From assembly GCF_002102255.1 (NCBI RefSeq), contig NZ_LQPH01000109.1:1-35917 (forward strand): a stretch of DNA of 35,917 bases, given 5' to 3'. Positions 24,601 through 32,790 of the stretch are shown here, in pieces (positions within the stretch are counted from its first letter, which is position 1; each line of letters opens with the position of its first letter). The DNA comes from Mycobacterium nebraskense. GTDB taxonomy: Bacteria; Actinomycetota; Actinomycetes; Mycobacteriales; Mycobacteriaceae. A program made the position numbers and the translations under genes. The notes below the pieces were generated by a model. The model made no database searches and was not told the origin of the DNA. It saw only the letters and a program-made list of their open reading frames with translations.

Positions 24601-27105
24601 TTCGAGCAGCGCGACCGCGTCGCAGCCGCGTCGGTCGATCCCCCACTCGTCGGTCATCAGGCGGCCGTGGCGTTTGTAGTTGGGGACGTCGACGACCCAT
24701 CGTCCGGCGATGTGTTCGGCGGTGACTCCGGTTGTGCCGAAGGTGGTTTCGGCGAAGGCGGCGATGATCGGTGCGGGGATCCAGGGGGCGCCGGGGCGGA
24801 CTTTGATGTCTTCGGCTTCCCGCTGGGCGGGCAGGACTTGTTGCAGGGCGTGGGCGTAGTCGTTGTAGATGGGGTTGGTGGCCGCCGCTTCCAGGGCGCG
24901 GGTGAGTTTGGTGCGGACGTTGCCTGACAGCGCGGTAACGGCGGGAACGAGTTCGTCGGGGTCATCCAGGCTGGGGTAGACCAGGCCGGCGATGAGGTCG
25001 CGGGCGTCGGAGGCCGGCACATCCAGCAGGGCGGCGATGACGTCGATGTCGACGCGCTGGGCGCGGTCCAGGCACATCGCCAGGGCTTCTTCGGGGGTGT
25101 CTGCGGTGGCGCGGTCGGGGCGTGCGGTGAGCAGGTCGGTGGAGAAGATGGGTGCTTTGCGGGCCTGGCCGGTGTCGTCGTCGAAGATTTCCAGCGCGGC
25201 CACCAGCGCCCAGCCGGGGTCGTGGCGCATGCCTCCGTCGAGGTGGCGGCGTTTTTTGTATGGTGCGGGCGCTTCCCAGGCGTCGGTGTCCCATTGGGCG
25301 TCGAGCTCGTCGGGCACAGGCCCGGTGTAGGGACGGCCGGGGGTGCCTTCGGTTGTGCGCCAGGAGGTTTCGGCGGCGGCAAGGCGTTGGTCGTGGCGTT
25401 GTTGGGTGACGTTGGGGTAGACCCAGGTGAAGCGGTTGAGCGGGCCGTAGCGGCGCACGTAGTAGTCGTAGAGGGTGTTCAGATGTCCGCGTAGCTGGTC
25501 GCGTTCGGCGGGTGGGCGGCCGTCGCGTTGGGAGGTGACGAGGCTTTCGGCGACGTCGCGTAGGCCGATGAGTTCGCGGGTTTCGGCGAGCAGCGTTTTG
25601 GGGGTTTTGTGGGGTTGCCAGTCGTGGCCGGTCCAGTAGTCGATGCCGCGGGTGGTGGGGTTGTAGCGCAGGCTGTAGAGCGGGGTGTCATCGCCGCGGT
25701 CGGCGGCGGTGATCAGGCCGGGGTCGAACAGGGCCGCCGAGACGTCGGTGAGGTCGGCGGTCGTGGCGGTCAGGCCCAGGCCGCGGTGGACGGCGGAGTC
25801 GATCATCAGTGCGAGCCGCGCGCTGATCTGGGCGGCCAGCTGCGGGCCGGTGGCCCCGGCGATCAGGAGTTGCTGGGAGCCGTGCAGGCCGTGGCCGAGC
25901 TGGGGGGTTCCCAGCACGTTGTGGGGGTTGGCGGCGAAGTAGGAGTTGATGGTGACCGCGGCGGCGTCCCCGCTGTCGGGGTCGACGACTTCGACACCTT
26001 CGGTGGCGACCCAGTCGGGCAGCTCGTCGGGTGCCGGGGTTTCGGGGTCGCGGCGTCGCAGCACGAGCAGGTCGGTGACGACTTCGGTGCCGGCGACGCG
26101 GGCAAAAGCTTTGGAGGGCAACCTGATCGCGCCGATGAGGTCGGCTTTGGCGGCGATGTCGCGGCGGGCGGACTGTTTGACCGAGTCCAGGGTGTAGCGG
26201 CTGGTCAGCACGGCCACGTAGCCGCCGGGCGCGGTCAGGGCGAGGGCTTTGATGATGAAGTGGTTGTGGATGGAGTGCCGCGCCGGGTTGTGGGCCGGGT
26301 CGGTGACCGCGTAGCGGCCGAAGGGCACGTTGCCGATCGCGGCGGTGAAGCTGTTCTCGGGGACGCGGGTGGTTTCGAAGCCTTCGTGGCGGATCTGGGC
26401 TGAGGGGTAAAGCAGGGCGGCGATCGCGGCGGTGGTGGCATCGGATTCGACGCCGACCATGACGGCATCGTGGGGTGCGTGGGAGATGAATGTTCCTGAC
26501 CCGCAGCCAGGTTCGAGGACGCGGCCCCCGCTAAACCCGGCCCGCCCTAGTGCATCCCAGACCGCGGCGGCGACCGCGGGGTCGGTGTAGTGGGCGTTGA
26601 GGATGGAGGCTTCGGCCTGACGGTATTGTTCGCGGCCGAGCATGGCGGCCAGCTTGGCGCGCTCGTCGGCGAAATCGGTGTTGCGGGTGTCGAACACCTG
26701 GGGCACTGCGCCCCACCCGGACCAGGCCGCCAGGACGCGCTGCTCGGCGAGGGTGGCGGGGCGCTGCGCGTCGCGCAGGGTTTCCAGCATCTCTAGTGCG
26801 GCGATGTTGGCGCGAACGCGGGCTTTGGCGCCGGACGGGACGAGGGTGTCGCGGCTGGCCGGGAAATCGGTGGCTGTGCCGAAACCCTCGGCCACGCCGG
26901 GTGTTTCGAGGACGGTCGCTTCGTCGGGGTGGGGGTCGTCGGGCTGGAGGTCCGCCGACACGGGATCGGGTGTGGCGGCCGCCACTGGGGGTGGGCTGGT
27001 CGGTGCGGGTGGCGCGGCGGGAGGCAGTGGCGCCCCGCCTGGGTCGATGGTGCTTGGGTCGGTGGGCTGGTCGGGCTGATCGAACAGGGAGGGCTGGGCG
27101 GTTAC
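21601..27105 (-). CDS. giant DNA methylase-SNF2 helicase (DarB-like antirestriction protein)
   Basis: About 1834 residues. An N6-adenine-type methyltransferase domain comes first: RVLEPGCGSGTFI near residue 193 and IGNVPFG near 256, the latter in place of NPPY/F. A SNF2/SF2 helicase follows: Walker A HVVGAGKTGS near 939, DEAH box LMIDEAHTYKN near 1094, and QREGRILRQGNQN near 1447. The C-terminus is coiled-coil rich. Phage P1 DarB has this order and protects incoming DNA from type I restriction; similar proteins are common on actinobacterial plasmids. The natural start should be MTAQPSLFDQ, but the codon is GTA at 27105; the first in-frame GTGs are 26985 and 26961, in a proline-rich linker without ribosome binding sites. 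A GTG there would give a GTGA overlap with the upstream stop. Confidence 0.88.
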   Translation of the reverse strand, partial: VTAQPSLFDQPDQPTDPSTIDPGGAPLPPAAPPAPTSPPPVAAATPDPVSADLQPDDPHPDEATVLETPGVAEGFGTATDFPASRDTLVPSGAKARVRANIAALEMLETLRDAQRPATLAEQRVLAAWSGWGAVPQVFDTRNTDFADERAKLAAMLGREQYRQAEASILNAHYTDPAVAAAVWDALGRAGFSGGRVLEPGCGSGTFISHAPHDAVMVGVESDATTAAIAALLYPSAQIRHEGFETTRVPENSFTAAIGNVPFGRYAVTDPAHNPARHSIHNHFIIKALALTAPGGYVAVLTSRYTLDSVKQSARRDIAAKADLIGAIRLPSKAFARVAGTEVVTDLLVLRRRDPETPAPDELPDWVATEGVEVVDPDSGDAAAVTINSYFAANPHNVLGTPQLGHGLHGSQQLLIAGATGPQLAAQISARLALMIDSAVHRGLGLTATTADLTDVSAALFDPGLITAADRGDDTPLYSLRYNPTTRGIDYWTGHDWQPHKTPKTLLAETRELIGLRDVAESLVTSQRDGRPPAERDQLRGHLNTLYDYYVRRYGPLNRFTWVYPNVTQQRHDQRLAAAETSWRTTEGTPGRPYTGPVPDELDAQWDTDAWEAPAPYKKRRHLDGGMRHDPGWALVAALEIFDDDTGQARKAPIFSTDLLTARPDRATADTPEEALAMCLDRAQRVDIDVIAALLDVPASDARDLIAGLVYPSLDDPDELVPAVTALSGNVRTKLTRALEAAATNPIYNDYAHALQQVLPAQREAEDIKVRPGAPWIPAPIIAAFAETTFGTTGVTAEHIAGRWVVDVPNYKRHGRLMTDEWGIDRRGCDAVALLEAACNSKAVLVNDDEGNLNPQATFAAQAKMTKISEEFTRWLWTDDTRRDTLVAEYNRRFNSLRAPAYDGSHMRFPGMSDHFTPHFYQRNAVARIIAEPTVLLDHVVGAGKTGSLVAGAMELRRLGLVRQPWLVVPNSITEQVGREAKQWYPAAKVLLGSSATTADGRRRFIAQTASSDWDLVVIPQSAFTAINVSTDIRVDYIEEQLDTLRQQLETAEADRSKKRIELAIKAAKARLEKLMAATTKDAGLRFEESGCDYLMIDEAHTYKNLGRTCNIEELSCPNAAQRAEDLALKLTVLRQRRRDDALAKGIPAHRVIERVATFATGTPIANSLGELWVMQTYLRPDLLAQAGVADLGDWGAAFTATTTTIEVNATGTKLRPVTRVGKFTNLPELLALSSIYTDVVTRDQVPVALPTLHTGQRQIISLQPDIEVVDFITDLGWRLDNLDSRKPQRDNQLKISTDGRNVSLDPRLAHLAAPPHSRAAAVAEQIMRVHHQYADRAYVHPDTREPAGTGALQIVFCDRGTPSKNPGQFSIYQALKDELIQRGMPETAIRFIHDAKNLQELKSLFAQCNRGEVSVLMGSTEKMGTGVNVQARAAALHHVDVPWRPCDLEQREGRILRQGNQNLDGIHIFNYVTEGSYDTVMWQKVQAKALFIEQMHRNEIVDTEIEDLSGGDIGAAAAETKAIATGDPRYLRQVELDDTAKRLSALDRAHTQSVRNRDWQVRVLERAIPNKQRDIDELAPVAEIAATHAASDNPPRLTIGDTTHTQRVPAAQALAEACRRAYAAGKDRGASRFEPIGAAIHGVDVLAARDLTHDQLLLRLAVPSRTADIDGLELLSTGSGMGSDVNGPKQLGLLRRVENLYNGLPEHLARLQREHDRDQAELDDFLANPPAPFEHADELAAKEAELKALTLELRMAAESPEAKAKAAQADQRLKARGRKPGWSLLLNPTPALLEELGYPTADALRKTVRAAQRVAFERHQRQQDIVPPGHELGA

Positions 27106-27902
27106 CGTTCGGGTAGGCCGTCGCTGCGCAGGTCGGCGTAGATCATCTGCGCCAGCTCTGCGGTCAGCGGGTCGCCCGGGTGGCTCGGGACTGGCAGGCC
27201 GTCCTCGGCCCGGGCCGACAGTAGATATCCGGCTTTGATCCGAAACACCGCCGAGAACGCCGGTTTCGGCCACAACGCCGCGATCAGGTCCTCGGTGTCG
27301 GGGCTGGGGTCGCTGCGATACGCCGGGTTCGTCCAGCGCTGATCCCAGGTCACCTGGCTGCGATCGGGTGTTGGCTGATCCTCGCCCCACAGGCTGCTGG
27401 GCGGGTCCTCCTCGGCCGGGAGCTGCTCGTAGAGGTCCTCGTTGAGCACGATCTCCATCGCCTGGCTGCGGGCGGTGTTCACCAGGCCCACCTTGGTCAA
27501 GTAATCGGGGTGTTGGCCGCGGCTGGCCGTCCACTCCCCCACCGCCTGGGCTTCCAACTCCGCGGCCAGCTCGGCTACCCGGTAACTGATCTTGTCCGCC
27601 TCGGCCGCGATGAACGCGTGACGCTGCGCCGGGCTCCACTCGCTCGGCAGACCCAACCGCTGCTCGTAGACCTGGGTCACGATCTGCAGAATCTCTGGGC
27701 TCGTCACTACCACCGTCCCCGCCGACGACGTCGAACAGACCCGGCTGCTGCGGATCTGGCCGTTTGTTCCGTGCCATATTGTGCGCTCCGATCGGACGGT
27801 GTCAGGGTCTGGGTAGCCGTGCAGGGCCATAAAGCGGCGCATGCGGCGTTCAATGAGCCGCCGGCGGGCCGCCTCAAGCGGGTGGGCGTCACGAGAAGTC
27901 AT
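27102..27902 (-). CDS. hypothetical protein upstream of the giant methylase-helicase
   Basis: A 266-residue soluble protein starting MTSRDAHPLEAARRRLIERR. The centre is strongly helical (SPAQRHAFIAAEADKISYRV, VAELAAELEAQAVGEW) and the C-terminal part is mixed (PDTEDLIAALWPKPAFSAVF, ADLRSDGLPER). I do not recognise a family. The ATG overlaps the stop of the D12 methylase (ATGA, 27899-27902), and its stop overlaps the putative start of the giant protein, so it is translated in a chain between two DNA methylases. A partner or specificity role is inferred from position only. Confidence 0.75.
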   Translation of the reverse strand: MTSRDAHPLEAARRRLIERRMRRFMALHGYPDPDTVRSERTIWHGTNGQIRSSRVCSTSSAGTVVVTSPEILQIVTQVYEQRLGLPSEWSPAQRHAFIAAEADKISYRVAELAAELEAQAVGEWTASRGQHPDYLTKVGLVNTARSQAMEIVLNEDLYEQLPAEEDPPSSLWGEDQPTPDRSQVTWDQRWTNPAYRSDPSPDTEDLIAALWPKPAFSAVFRIKAGYLLSARAEDGLPVPSHPGDPLTAELAQMIYADLRSDGLPER

Positions 27903-28726
27903 GGCGGGGTCTCATCGAACAGCGTCGGGGTGCAAATGGGCCGGTTGCACCACACGACCTCGGTGCGTGCTTGTTTGGTGCCGCCCTGGCCGGTGATGGT
28001 CGGAATCTCGACGCGGTACCACGTGCGCAGCGCGGTGTCGTAGAGGTCGCTGGCGTAGCCGCTGAGCACAACCGATGCCCGTGCCTGGAGCAGAGTGTCG
28101 AGGAGTTCTGCGTGTGATGCGTCGTCGCGCATATCGACGCGATAGCCACTGGTGGTGCGGGTGGAGCCCAGATATGGCGGGTCGACGTAAAGACAGACCT
28201 CCGGGATGGCCCCGTATTTGGCGATGATTTCCAGTGCGGGTAGGCATTCGAGGCTGACTCGGTGTAGGCGCTCGGCGGCGGCGGCCATGCGGTCGATGTA
28301 GGCATCGAGGTATCCCGGCATGGACTTCGACGATCCGCGCGGGTCGACGAAATGCCGCCACCCGGTTTTGCGGAGCGTCCCGCTGCGCCCCTGACTGATC
28401 TTGAGCCACGTCACGCGGGCGGTCTCGAGCTCGCCGAGCTGGCCGGGGTCGGGGTCGAATGCTGCGCAATGTTCGGCGCGGCTGTGCGGGCTCAGAGCGC
28501 ATGCCCGGATGAGGTCATCTGGGCGCTCACGTAGTACACGCCAGAACGTCATCAGCTGGCCGTCGAGGTCGTTCACGGTTTCCATGCGACTCGGAGATTT
28601 GGCCAGCAAAACCGCAAGGCCGCCGGCGAACGGCTCCACATAGTGCTGATGGGTCGGCAGTAACGCGACAATACGGTCGGCCAAGAGGGTCTTGCCGCCG
28701 AAGTAGGACATCGGTGGCGCGGTCAT
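27899..28726 (-). CDS. D12-class N6-adenine DNA methyltransferase (Dam-like)
   Basis: This 275-residue enzyme should methylate adenine N6 in a short DNA target using S-adenosylmethionine. It has the D12 signatures: MSYFGGKTLLADRIV (residues 6-20), the AdoMet site VEPFAGGLAVLLAK (30-43), and the catalytic motif VDPPYLGSTR (181-190). The length is normal for orphan phage or plasmid methylases. ATG 28726 overlaps the upstream stop (ATGA), which decides the start over a longer frame. No restriction nuclease is adjacent, so host mimicry or antirestriction is more likely than a restriction-modification pair. Confidence 0.93.
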   Translation of the reverse strand: MTAPPMSYFGGKTLLADRIVALLPTHQHYVEPFAGGLAVLLAKSPSRMETVNDLDGQLMTFWRVLRERPDDLIRACALSPHSRAEHCAAFDPDPGQLGELETARVTWLKISQGRSGTLRKTGWRHFVDPRGSSKSMPGYLDAYIDRMAAAAERLHRVSLECLPALEIIAKYGAIPEVCLYVDPPYLGSTRTTSGYRVDMRDDASHAELLDTLLQARASVVLSGYASDLYDTALRTWYRVEIPTITGQGGTKQARTEVVWCNRPICTPTLFDETPP

Positions 28727-29505
28727 GACGTCGCGCTGAGCAAGAGTCGCTGCCCGTGTGCCCATGCGTGCTCTGTGCGCCACTGATCGAGGATGGCGAT
28801 AATGCCGCCGGCGATGTCGGCGTTTGCGGCGTCGGCCAGATAGTCGGGGTCGACCGCGTGGTCGTCGAACCAGGCGAAGCGGGCTGCGAGCTCGCGCAGC
28901 GGGCCCCGGGCACAGGCGGCGGCCAGCGGGAGACCGGTGGGTGTGTGGATGAGGATGAAGGCCGGTGATCCTTGCGGCCGGCTGTCAGACGCGCTCGCGG
29001 TGATGGCCAGCGCCGGGCAGGATGTCTCCTCTGCATGCAGCGTTATGTGATCTGGTGAGCGTGGTGCGGCGCCGCTGCCTGAGTGGTTCCAGGCGCCGAA
29101 CCAGTCGGGCGGGATCGGACCGGATTCGGCGTCGATGGCGTCGGGGTGGTGTTCAAGGCGGATGGTGGGGCGCTCGGGGGCGGGCAGCTCGTAGCTGAGC
29201 CATTCCGCCGTGGCGGGCGCCGAGCCGTAGCAGGGCACAGCCAGCTCGCGATGGTGGTCGGCGAACCACCAACTCAGCTCCCCGGGCGTGTGCAGGTCGG
29301 CCGTGATGTGGGCGGGCTGGTCGTGAAATTCCCAATGCCCATCGGGGTAGCGCCAGCCCGTGATGTGCACGGCGCGAATCTCGACGGCACCCTCCGAACA
29401 GTGGGCGTAGGCATCGTAGCCGCGTGCCAGCAATGCGGCGGCCAGCTCGGTGGCCGCGGTGCGCAGCGTTTTACCCACCGGGGTGGGGTCGTCAGCGGTA
29501 GGCAT
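28723..29505 (-). CDS. hypothetical protein, 260 residues
   Basis: Starts MPTADDPTPVGKTLRTAATE at ATG 29505. It has a small alpha/beta N-terminal half (LAAALLARGYDAYAHCSEGA, VEIRAVHITGWRYPDGHWEF) and a second half with aromatic-rich loops (IPPDWFGAWNHSGSG) and helices. No catalytic motif or membrane segment is visible. It is coupled to the D12 methylase by ATGA. Function unknown; proteins of this general look occur beside methylases on actinobacterial mobile elements. Confidence 0.7.
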   Translation of the reverse strand: MPTADDPTPVGKTLRTAATELAAALLARGYDAYAHCSEGAVEIRAVHITGWRYPDGHWEFHDQPAHITADLHTPGELSWWFADHHRELAVPCYGSAPATAEWLSYELPAPERPTIRLEHHPDAIDAESGPIPPDWFGAWNHSGSGAAPRSPDHITLHAEETSCPALAITASASDSRPQGSPAFILIHTPTGLPLAAACARGPLRELAARFAWFDDHAVDPDYLADAANADIAGGIIAILDQWRTEHAWAHGQRLLLSATS

Positions 29506-29510
29506 TGTTG

Positions 29511-29654
29511 TTACACCTCGTTGCAGGTCAGCAGCGGATCGTTCGGTGCACCGGTAAGGCGGCGGGGCGCAGCAGGTCGGTACCAGAGCGGGTCGAGATC
29601 GTTGAGCCAGCGCAGATGATCAGCGGGCAGCGATCGGGCGCGGTGGGCATTCAT
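29511..29654 (-). CDS. very small hypothetical protein, 47 residues
   Basis: ATG 29654 overlaps the previous stop (ATGA, 29651-29654), and its stop is five bases before the next start, so it fits tightly into the operon even though it is short. The sequence MNAHRARSLPADHLRWLNDL continues with DPLWYRPAAPRRLTGAPND. The spacing is the main evidence that it is translated. Confidence 0.6.
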   Translation of the reverse strand: MNAHRARSLPADHLRWLNDLDPLWYRPAAPRRLTGAPNDPLLTCNEV

Positions 29655-30055
29655 CCGCGACCTCCCGTGGTGGTTGAGGACCGCGCATCGTGGATGATGG
29701 CGACCCACAGCAGGGCGCTTGAGACGACGCTGACGGCCGCAGCACACAGCCCCGTGACGAGCAGCACCCCGACGACGCTGACGGCGAGCCAGTCCACCAG
29801 GCCCGTGATGGGGTGAAAGCCCCAGCGGGCATCGGCATGGGTAAGCGCAGGGATGGCGGTCCATGAGCTGGCCGCTGCGGTAGCGAACGACACGACGAGG
29901 CAGCCCAGCGCGGGCCGCCAGTGACCTGTGCGCGCTGCGCGGAGCGCGGGTGAAATGCGTCGTGCGGCGGCGGCGGTGAGCGCGAGCAGGGCCAGGGCGA
30001 CGATTGCCCACGCCCCCATGACGTAGATCTGGTTGGGTGTCGGTGCGGCGTTCAT
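29651..30055 (-). CDS. membrane protein with three to four transmembrane segments
   Basis: A 134-residue protein. Hydrophobic segments: VMGAWAIVALALLALTAAAA, ALGCLVVSFATAAASSW, VDWLAVSVVGVLLVTGLC, and VSSALLWVAIIH. No motif suggests an enzyme. It lies nine bases after the 30065 gene. In a transfer-related operon it could belong to the cell envelope part of the system, but nothing proves that. Confidence 0.75.
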   Translation of the reverse strand: MNAAPTPNQIYVMGAWAIVALALLALTAAAARRISPALRAARTGHWRPALGCLVVSFATAAASSWTAIPALTHADARWGFHPITGLVDWLAVSVVGVLLVTGLCAAAVSVVSSALLWVAIIHDARSSTTTGGRG

Positions 30056-30064
30056 GTGGGCGGC

Positions 30065-30517
30065 TCAGTAGGAGTTGGCCGGGAGGGTGACATGGTTGTC
30101 ATAGACGTTGTGCGGCCTCGGTGTTGGGCCGGTGTTGCCGAGCACCAGCACCATGACGACGTAAGCCAGGACCGCCAGCAGGAATCCGATCAGCACGCCC
30201 AGGGCAAGCATGGTAATCGCGTGGGTCATGTGTCGGACCTGCGCGACCGCATCCCGAGTGCTATCAGCGTTGAGGTCTGCCCGGCTGGCGCTGAATTCGG
30301 CTGCGTCGGCGCGCAGCTGCGCAAGACCGGCGTAGTGCTCGGCGCTGTCGGCACTGTCGTGTGCCCTGGCTGCGTGACCTTCGCAGCGGCCAGCCATCAT
30401 GTCGGCGATGTCCGCGCTGTGCTGAGCCGCGGCCGCGGGGTCCTCGACAGCGGTGTGCCCGTTGATGGGCGTCCATGGGGCGCCTTCGCTGTGGATGGGA
30501 CTGAATTCGGTTGCCAT
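30065..30517 (-). CDS. single-pass membrane protein with helical soluble domain
   Basis: A 150-residue protein. Residues 20-90 are Ala-rich amphipathic helix with many His and Asp (HSADIADMMAGRCEGHAARA), likely a coiled coil. One transmembrane segment follows (MLALGVLIGFLLAVLAYVVMVLVLG) and a short polar C-terminal tail. ATG 30517 overlaps the upstream stop (TAATG). A scaffold or envelope role is possible; the family is not recognised. Confidence 0.7.
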   Translation of the reverse strand: MATEFSPIHSEGAPWTPINGHTAVEDPAAAAQHSADIADMMAGRCEGHAARAHDSADSAEHYAGLAQLRADAAEFSASRADLNADSTRDAVAQVRHMTHAITMLALGVLIGFLLAVLAYVVMVLVLGNTGPTPRPHNVYDNHVTLPANSY

Positions 30518-31512
30518 TACTGGGCTTTCCTTTCGATGGTGGAAACCGGTGACGGGTTGGGCACGGCCCGTACGGCGTGGTCGATGAGGCGGTCGATGAC
30601 CGCGGGTGCCTGTTGCGGGAGCATGTGGCCGGCCCCGGGGATGCAGATGTGGGTTGCTCCTGGGATGGCGGCAGCGATGTCACGGGCGTGCGATGGCGGG
30701 GTCAATGGGTCGCATTCGCCGCTGACGATGACGGTGCGCGACCGGACTGCGGGCAGTGTCGGGTAGTGGTTGTAGCTGCGCAGGTCAGCCAGGAACCCGA
30801 TTGCGGTGGCAGGTGGTGTGCTGCGTAGGGCGGCGGCGACCACCGAGGGCAGGGTGGCGGCCGGCGCACAGCGCTGAATCGCGGCCAGGGTTACGCAGGC
30901 CGGTGCGAGTAGCTGGCGCAGCGCGGGGTCAGGAATGTGCTGCGCTGCACGGGCCAGGGCCGGGAGCAGTGGTGTGGACAGCAGTCGCCCGAGGCCTCTG
31001 CGCCTGAGCTTGCCGGCCGCGGTGGCGACCAGGATGAGCGCGCCGGGGTTCACGGGCCGTTGGGCTGGCGGTCGAGCCAGGTAGGCCAGGACGGTCATGG
31101 CGCCCATACTGTGGGCCACGACGGTGCATGGGCCGCTGATGGCGAGTGCTGTCATGACGCAGGCAAGGTCATCAGCGAGCTGCTCGACGCGGTAGGTGCG
31201 CACGGGGGCGCTGCTGGAGTCACCGTGGCCGCGGTGGTCGTAGCTGATGATCCGCACGGCGCCGCCGTAGCGGGCGCGTAGCCGCTGGATGTGGGTACTC
31301 CAGCTGCGCCGACTGAGACACAGCCCGTGCACGAAGATCACGGTGTGATCGGGGTGCAGCTGGCCGGCGTCGTCGACACGAAGCGACACCCCGTCGCGGG
31401 TCCGCAACCTCAGCCGCCGAGGCGTTACGTCTGCGTAGGGGGCAGGTCTAGCAGGGGGCGGGGGCGCGCTCGTGTCGGCGGGGAATCCGGCCAAGCCTGC
31501 GGGCGCGGTCAC
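30517..31512 (-). CDS. alpha/beta-hydrolase fold enzyme
   Basis: A 331-residue hydrolase with all catalytic residues visible: oxyanion loop FVHGLCLSRRSW, DHRGHGDSS, nucleophile elbow VVAHSMGAM (Ser135), acid in SGECDPLTPP (Asp268) and base in PGAGHMLPQ (His296). This fits an esterase or lipase-like hydrolase; in mycobacterial elements such enzymes may act on lipids, but the substrate is unknown. The first 30 residues are Pro/Ala-rich and likely disordered. GTG 31512 overlaps the upstream stop (GTGA). Confidence 0.88.
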   Translation of the reverse strand: MTAPAGLAGFPADTSAPPPPARPAPYADVTPRRLRLRTRDGVSLRVDDAGQLHPDHTVIFVHGLCLSRRSWSTHIQRLRARYGGAVRIISYDHRGHGDSSSAPVRTYRVEQLADDLACVMTALAISGPCTVVAHSMGAMTVLAYLARPPAQRPVNPGALILVATAAGKLRRRGLGRLLSTPLLPALARAAQHIPDPALRQLLAPACVTLAAIQRCAPAATLPSVVAAALRSTPPATAIGFLADLRSYNHYPTLPAVRSRTVIVSGECDPLTPPSHARDIAAAIPGATHICIPGAGHMLPQQAPAVIDRLIDHAVRAVPNPSPVSTIERKAQ

Positions 31513-32018
31513 GACCGGAAATCCCCTGTGGTGGTGGGCGCATCACAGCCGCCCGAACCGAACTGCCGCCAGGGGATGAAGCGCTCACCGCCAGGCCCCG
31601 ATCCGGTTGTGGGGCACCAAAATCCCCAGTCCCGGACGTGGGGGCCTGTGACGACCAATGTCAGGCAGGGAATTTCACGTCCGCTGTTGTCGCGCGGCAA
31701 CACGATGCGGTGCCGGTGGTCGGCCCGGTGCACCGCGACGCTGCCCCGCCGCCGGCGGCGACGACCGGTCGGGGTTATCTCGGCGTAACCGCGAGCCAAG
31801 ATCCACGACAGGAACGGCCACGGGTGATCGTGCAGGGTCGGGTCGTCGGAGGCCAGGAAGCGGTGCAGGTAGATGTTGAGGATCCGGTTTCTGGGGATCA
31901 GGTACCAGCGCTGCAGATAGGGCCGACCATCGGTGGCGGGAATGGTCTGGTGCGGTCGGCCTGTCAGCAGCGCGCTGAGCCATCGCTGCCGGGTGGGGGT
32001 GCTGACTGTTGCGCTCAT
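31509..32018 (-). CDS. cupin-like protein of phage/plasmid type
   Basis: A 169-residue protein. The strands LQRWYLIPRNRILNIYLHRF, the metal-ligand-like HDHPWPFLSWIL, and HRADHRHRIVLP then GPHVRDWGFWCP match the pattern of small cupin-fold proteins in actinophages and plasmids, with paired histidines as possible metal ligands. The reaction is unknown. ATG 32018 has AAAGGGA upstream and lies 16 bases after the stop of the 32035 gene. Confidence 0.7.
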   Translation of the reverse strand: MSATVSTPTRQRWLSALLTGRPHQTIPATDGRPYLQRWYLIPRNRILNIYLHRFLASDDPTLHDHPWPFLSWILARGYAEITPTGRRRRRRGSVAVHRADHRHRIVLPRDNSGREIPCLTLVVTGPHVRDWGFWCPTTGSGPGGERFIPWRQFGSGGCDAPTTTGDFRS

Positions 32019-32034
32019 CGCGGTATCCCTTTCG

Positions 32035-32790
32035 CTAGCGGGTCAGTCCCAGCGCGCGGGCGCGGATCAGGTTGGTCCAGGGCACCCGACGCAGGCCGAG
32101 GAATCCCTTGCCGTACACCGGAAGCGCTAGACGCGCGGGGTGTTCGAACACCCAGTGGTAGAGCGACTGGTCACCGTAGGGCGGCTGTCCCCATGGCTGG
32201 CAGCACGAGTCGGTGGCGGGGTGGACGTCGGTCAAGACTGCGGCACCGAGCCAGCCTTGCTGGCGCACGTGCCAGGCGCTGTCCAGGCCGGCGGTCTGGG
32301 CTGCCCGCATGCCGGCCTGATCGATGCGGGTGCCGGCGACGATGAGGACAGGTCCGCGATAATCGGTGCTCCAGGAACGGTTTTCGATGTTCTTGCCGCC
32401 GATCGGGGTAGGAACGAGCAGCAGCGATGCCCACGGGCGCCGCACAGTCAGGGCGACGGCACGCCCGTAGCGGCGGCCGGTGATCACGTCGGGATCGGCC
32501 AGATCGAGCAGAACGTCGCGATGACAGGGCTGGCCCCAGGGGCATGAGCACGCCAGATGATGGCCCTCGAGTTCGCCGCGCGCTTCGATCAGGTCGCGGC
32601 GACCAGCCAGCCAGACCGCGTATTCGGCGACAGCGGCGGCGTGGCCCGCGAAGTTCGCCGTGCGCGGAGCTGTCTCACCGAAGCGGTTGTACCAGCGCGG
32701 ATGCGTGTTGATGGTGATGGTGTCGGGGGGCACGGGCTCCGCGCCGGTGCAGTGCACGGGCGACGGGTCAACGATGGCGTGGCTGTTCAT
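32035..32790 (-). CDS. DUF4326-ASCH domain fusion protein
   Basis: A 251-residue protein. The first half ends in HLACSCPWGQPCHRDVLLDL, the DUF4326 signature in which the cysteines and His may bind metal. The second half is an ASCH domain: ALTVRRPWASLLLVP, GGKNIENRSWSTDYRGPVLI, and a late YGKGFLGLRRVP. ASCH folds (PUA-like) bind RNA or modified bases and occur in systems that read or process modified nucleic acids. The ATG overlaps the upstream stop (ATGA). The combination suggests nucleotide or modified-base handling, an inference from domain types. Confidence 0.82.
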   Translation of the reverse strand: MNSHAIVDPSPVHCTGAEPVPPDTITINTHPRWYNRFGETAPRTANFAGHAAAVAEYAVWLAGRRDLIEARGELEGHHLACSCPWGQPCHRDVLLDLADPDVITGRRYGRAVALTVRRPWASLLLVPTPIGGKNIENRSWSTDYRGPVLIVAGTRIDQAGMRAAQTAGLDSAWHVRQQGWLGAAVLTDVHPATDSCCQPWGQPPYGDQSLYHWVFEHPARLALPVYGKGFLGLRRVPWTNLIRARALGLTR

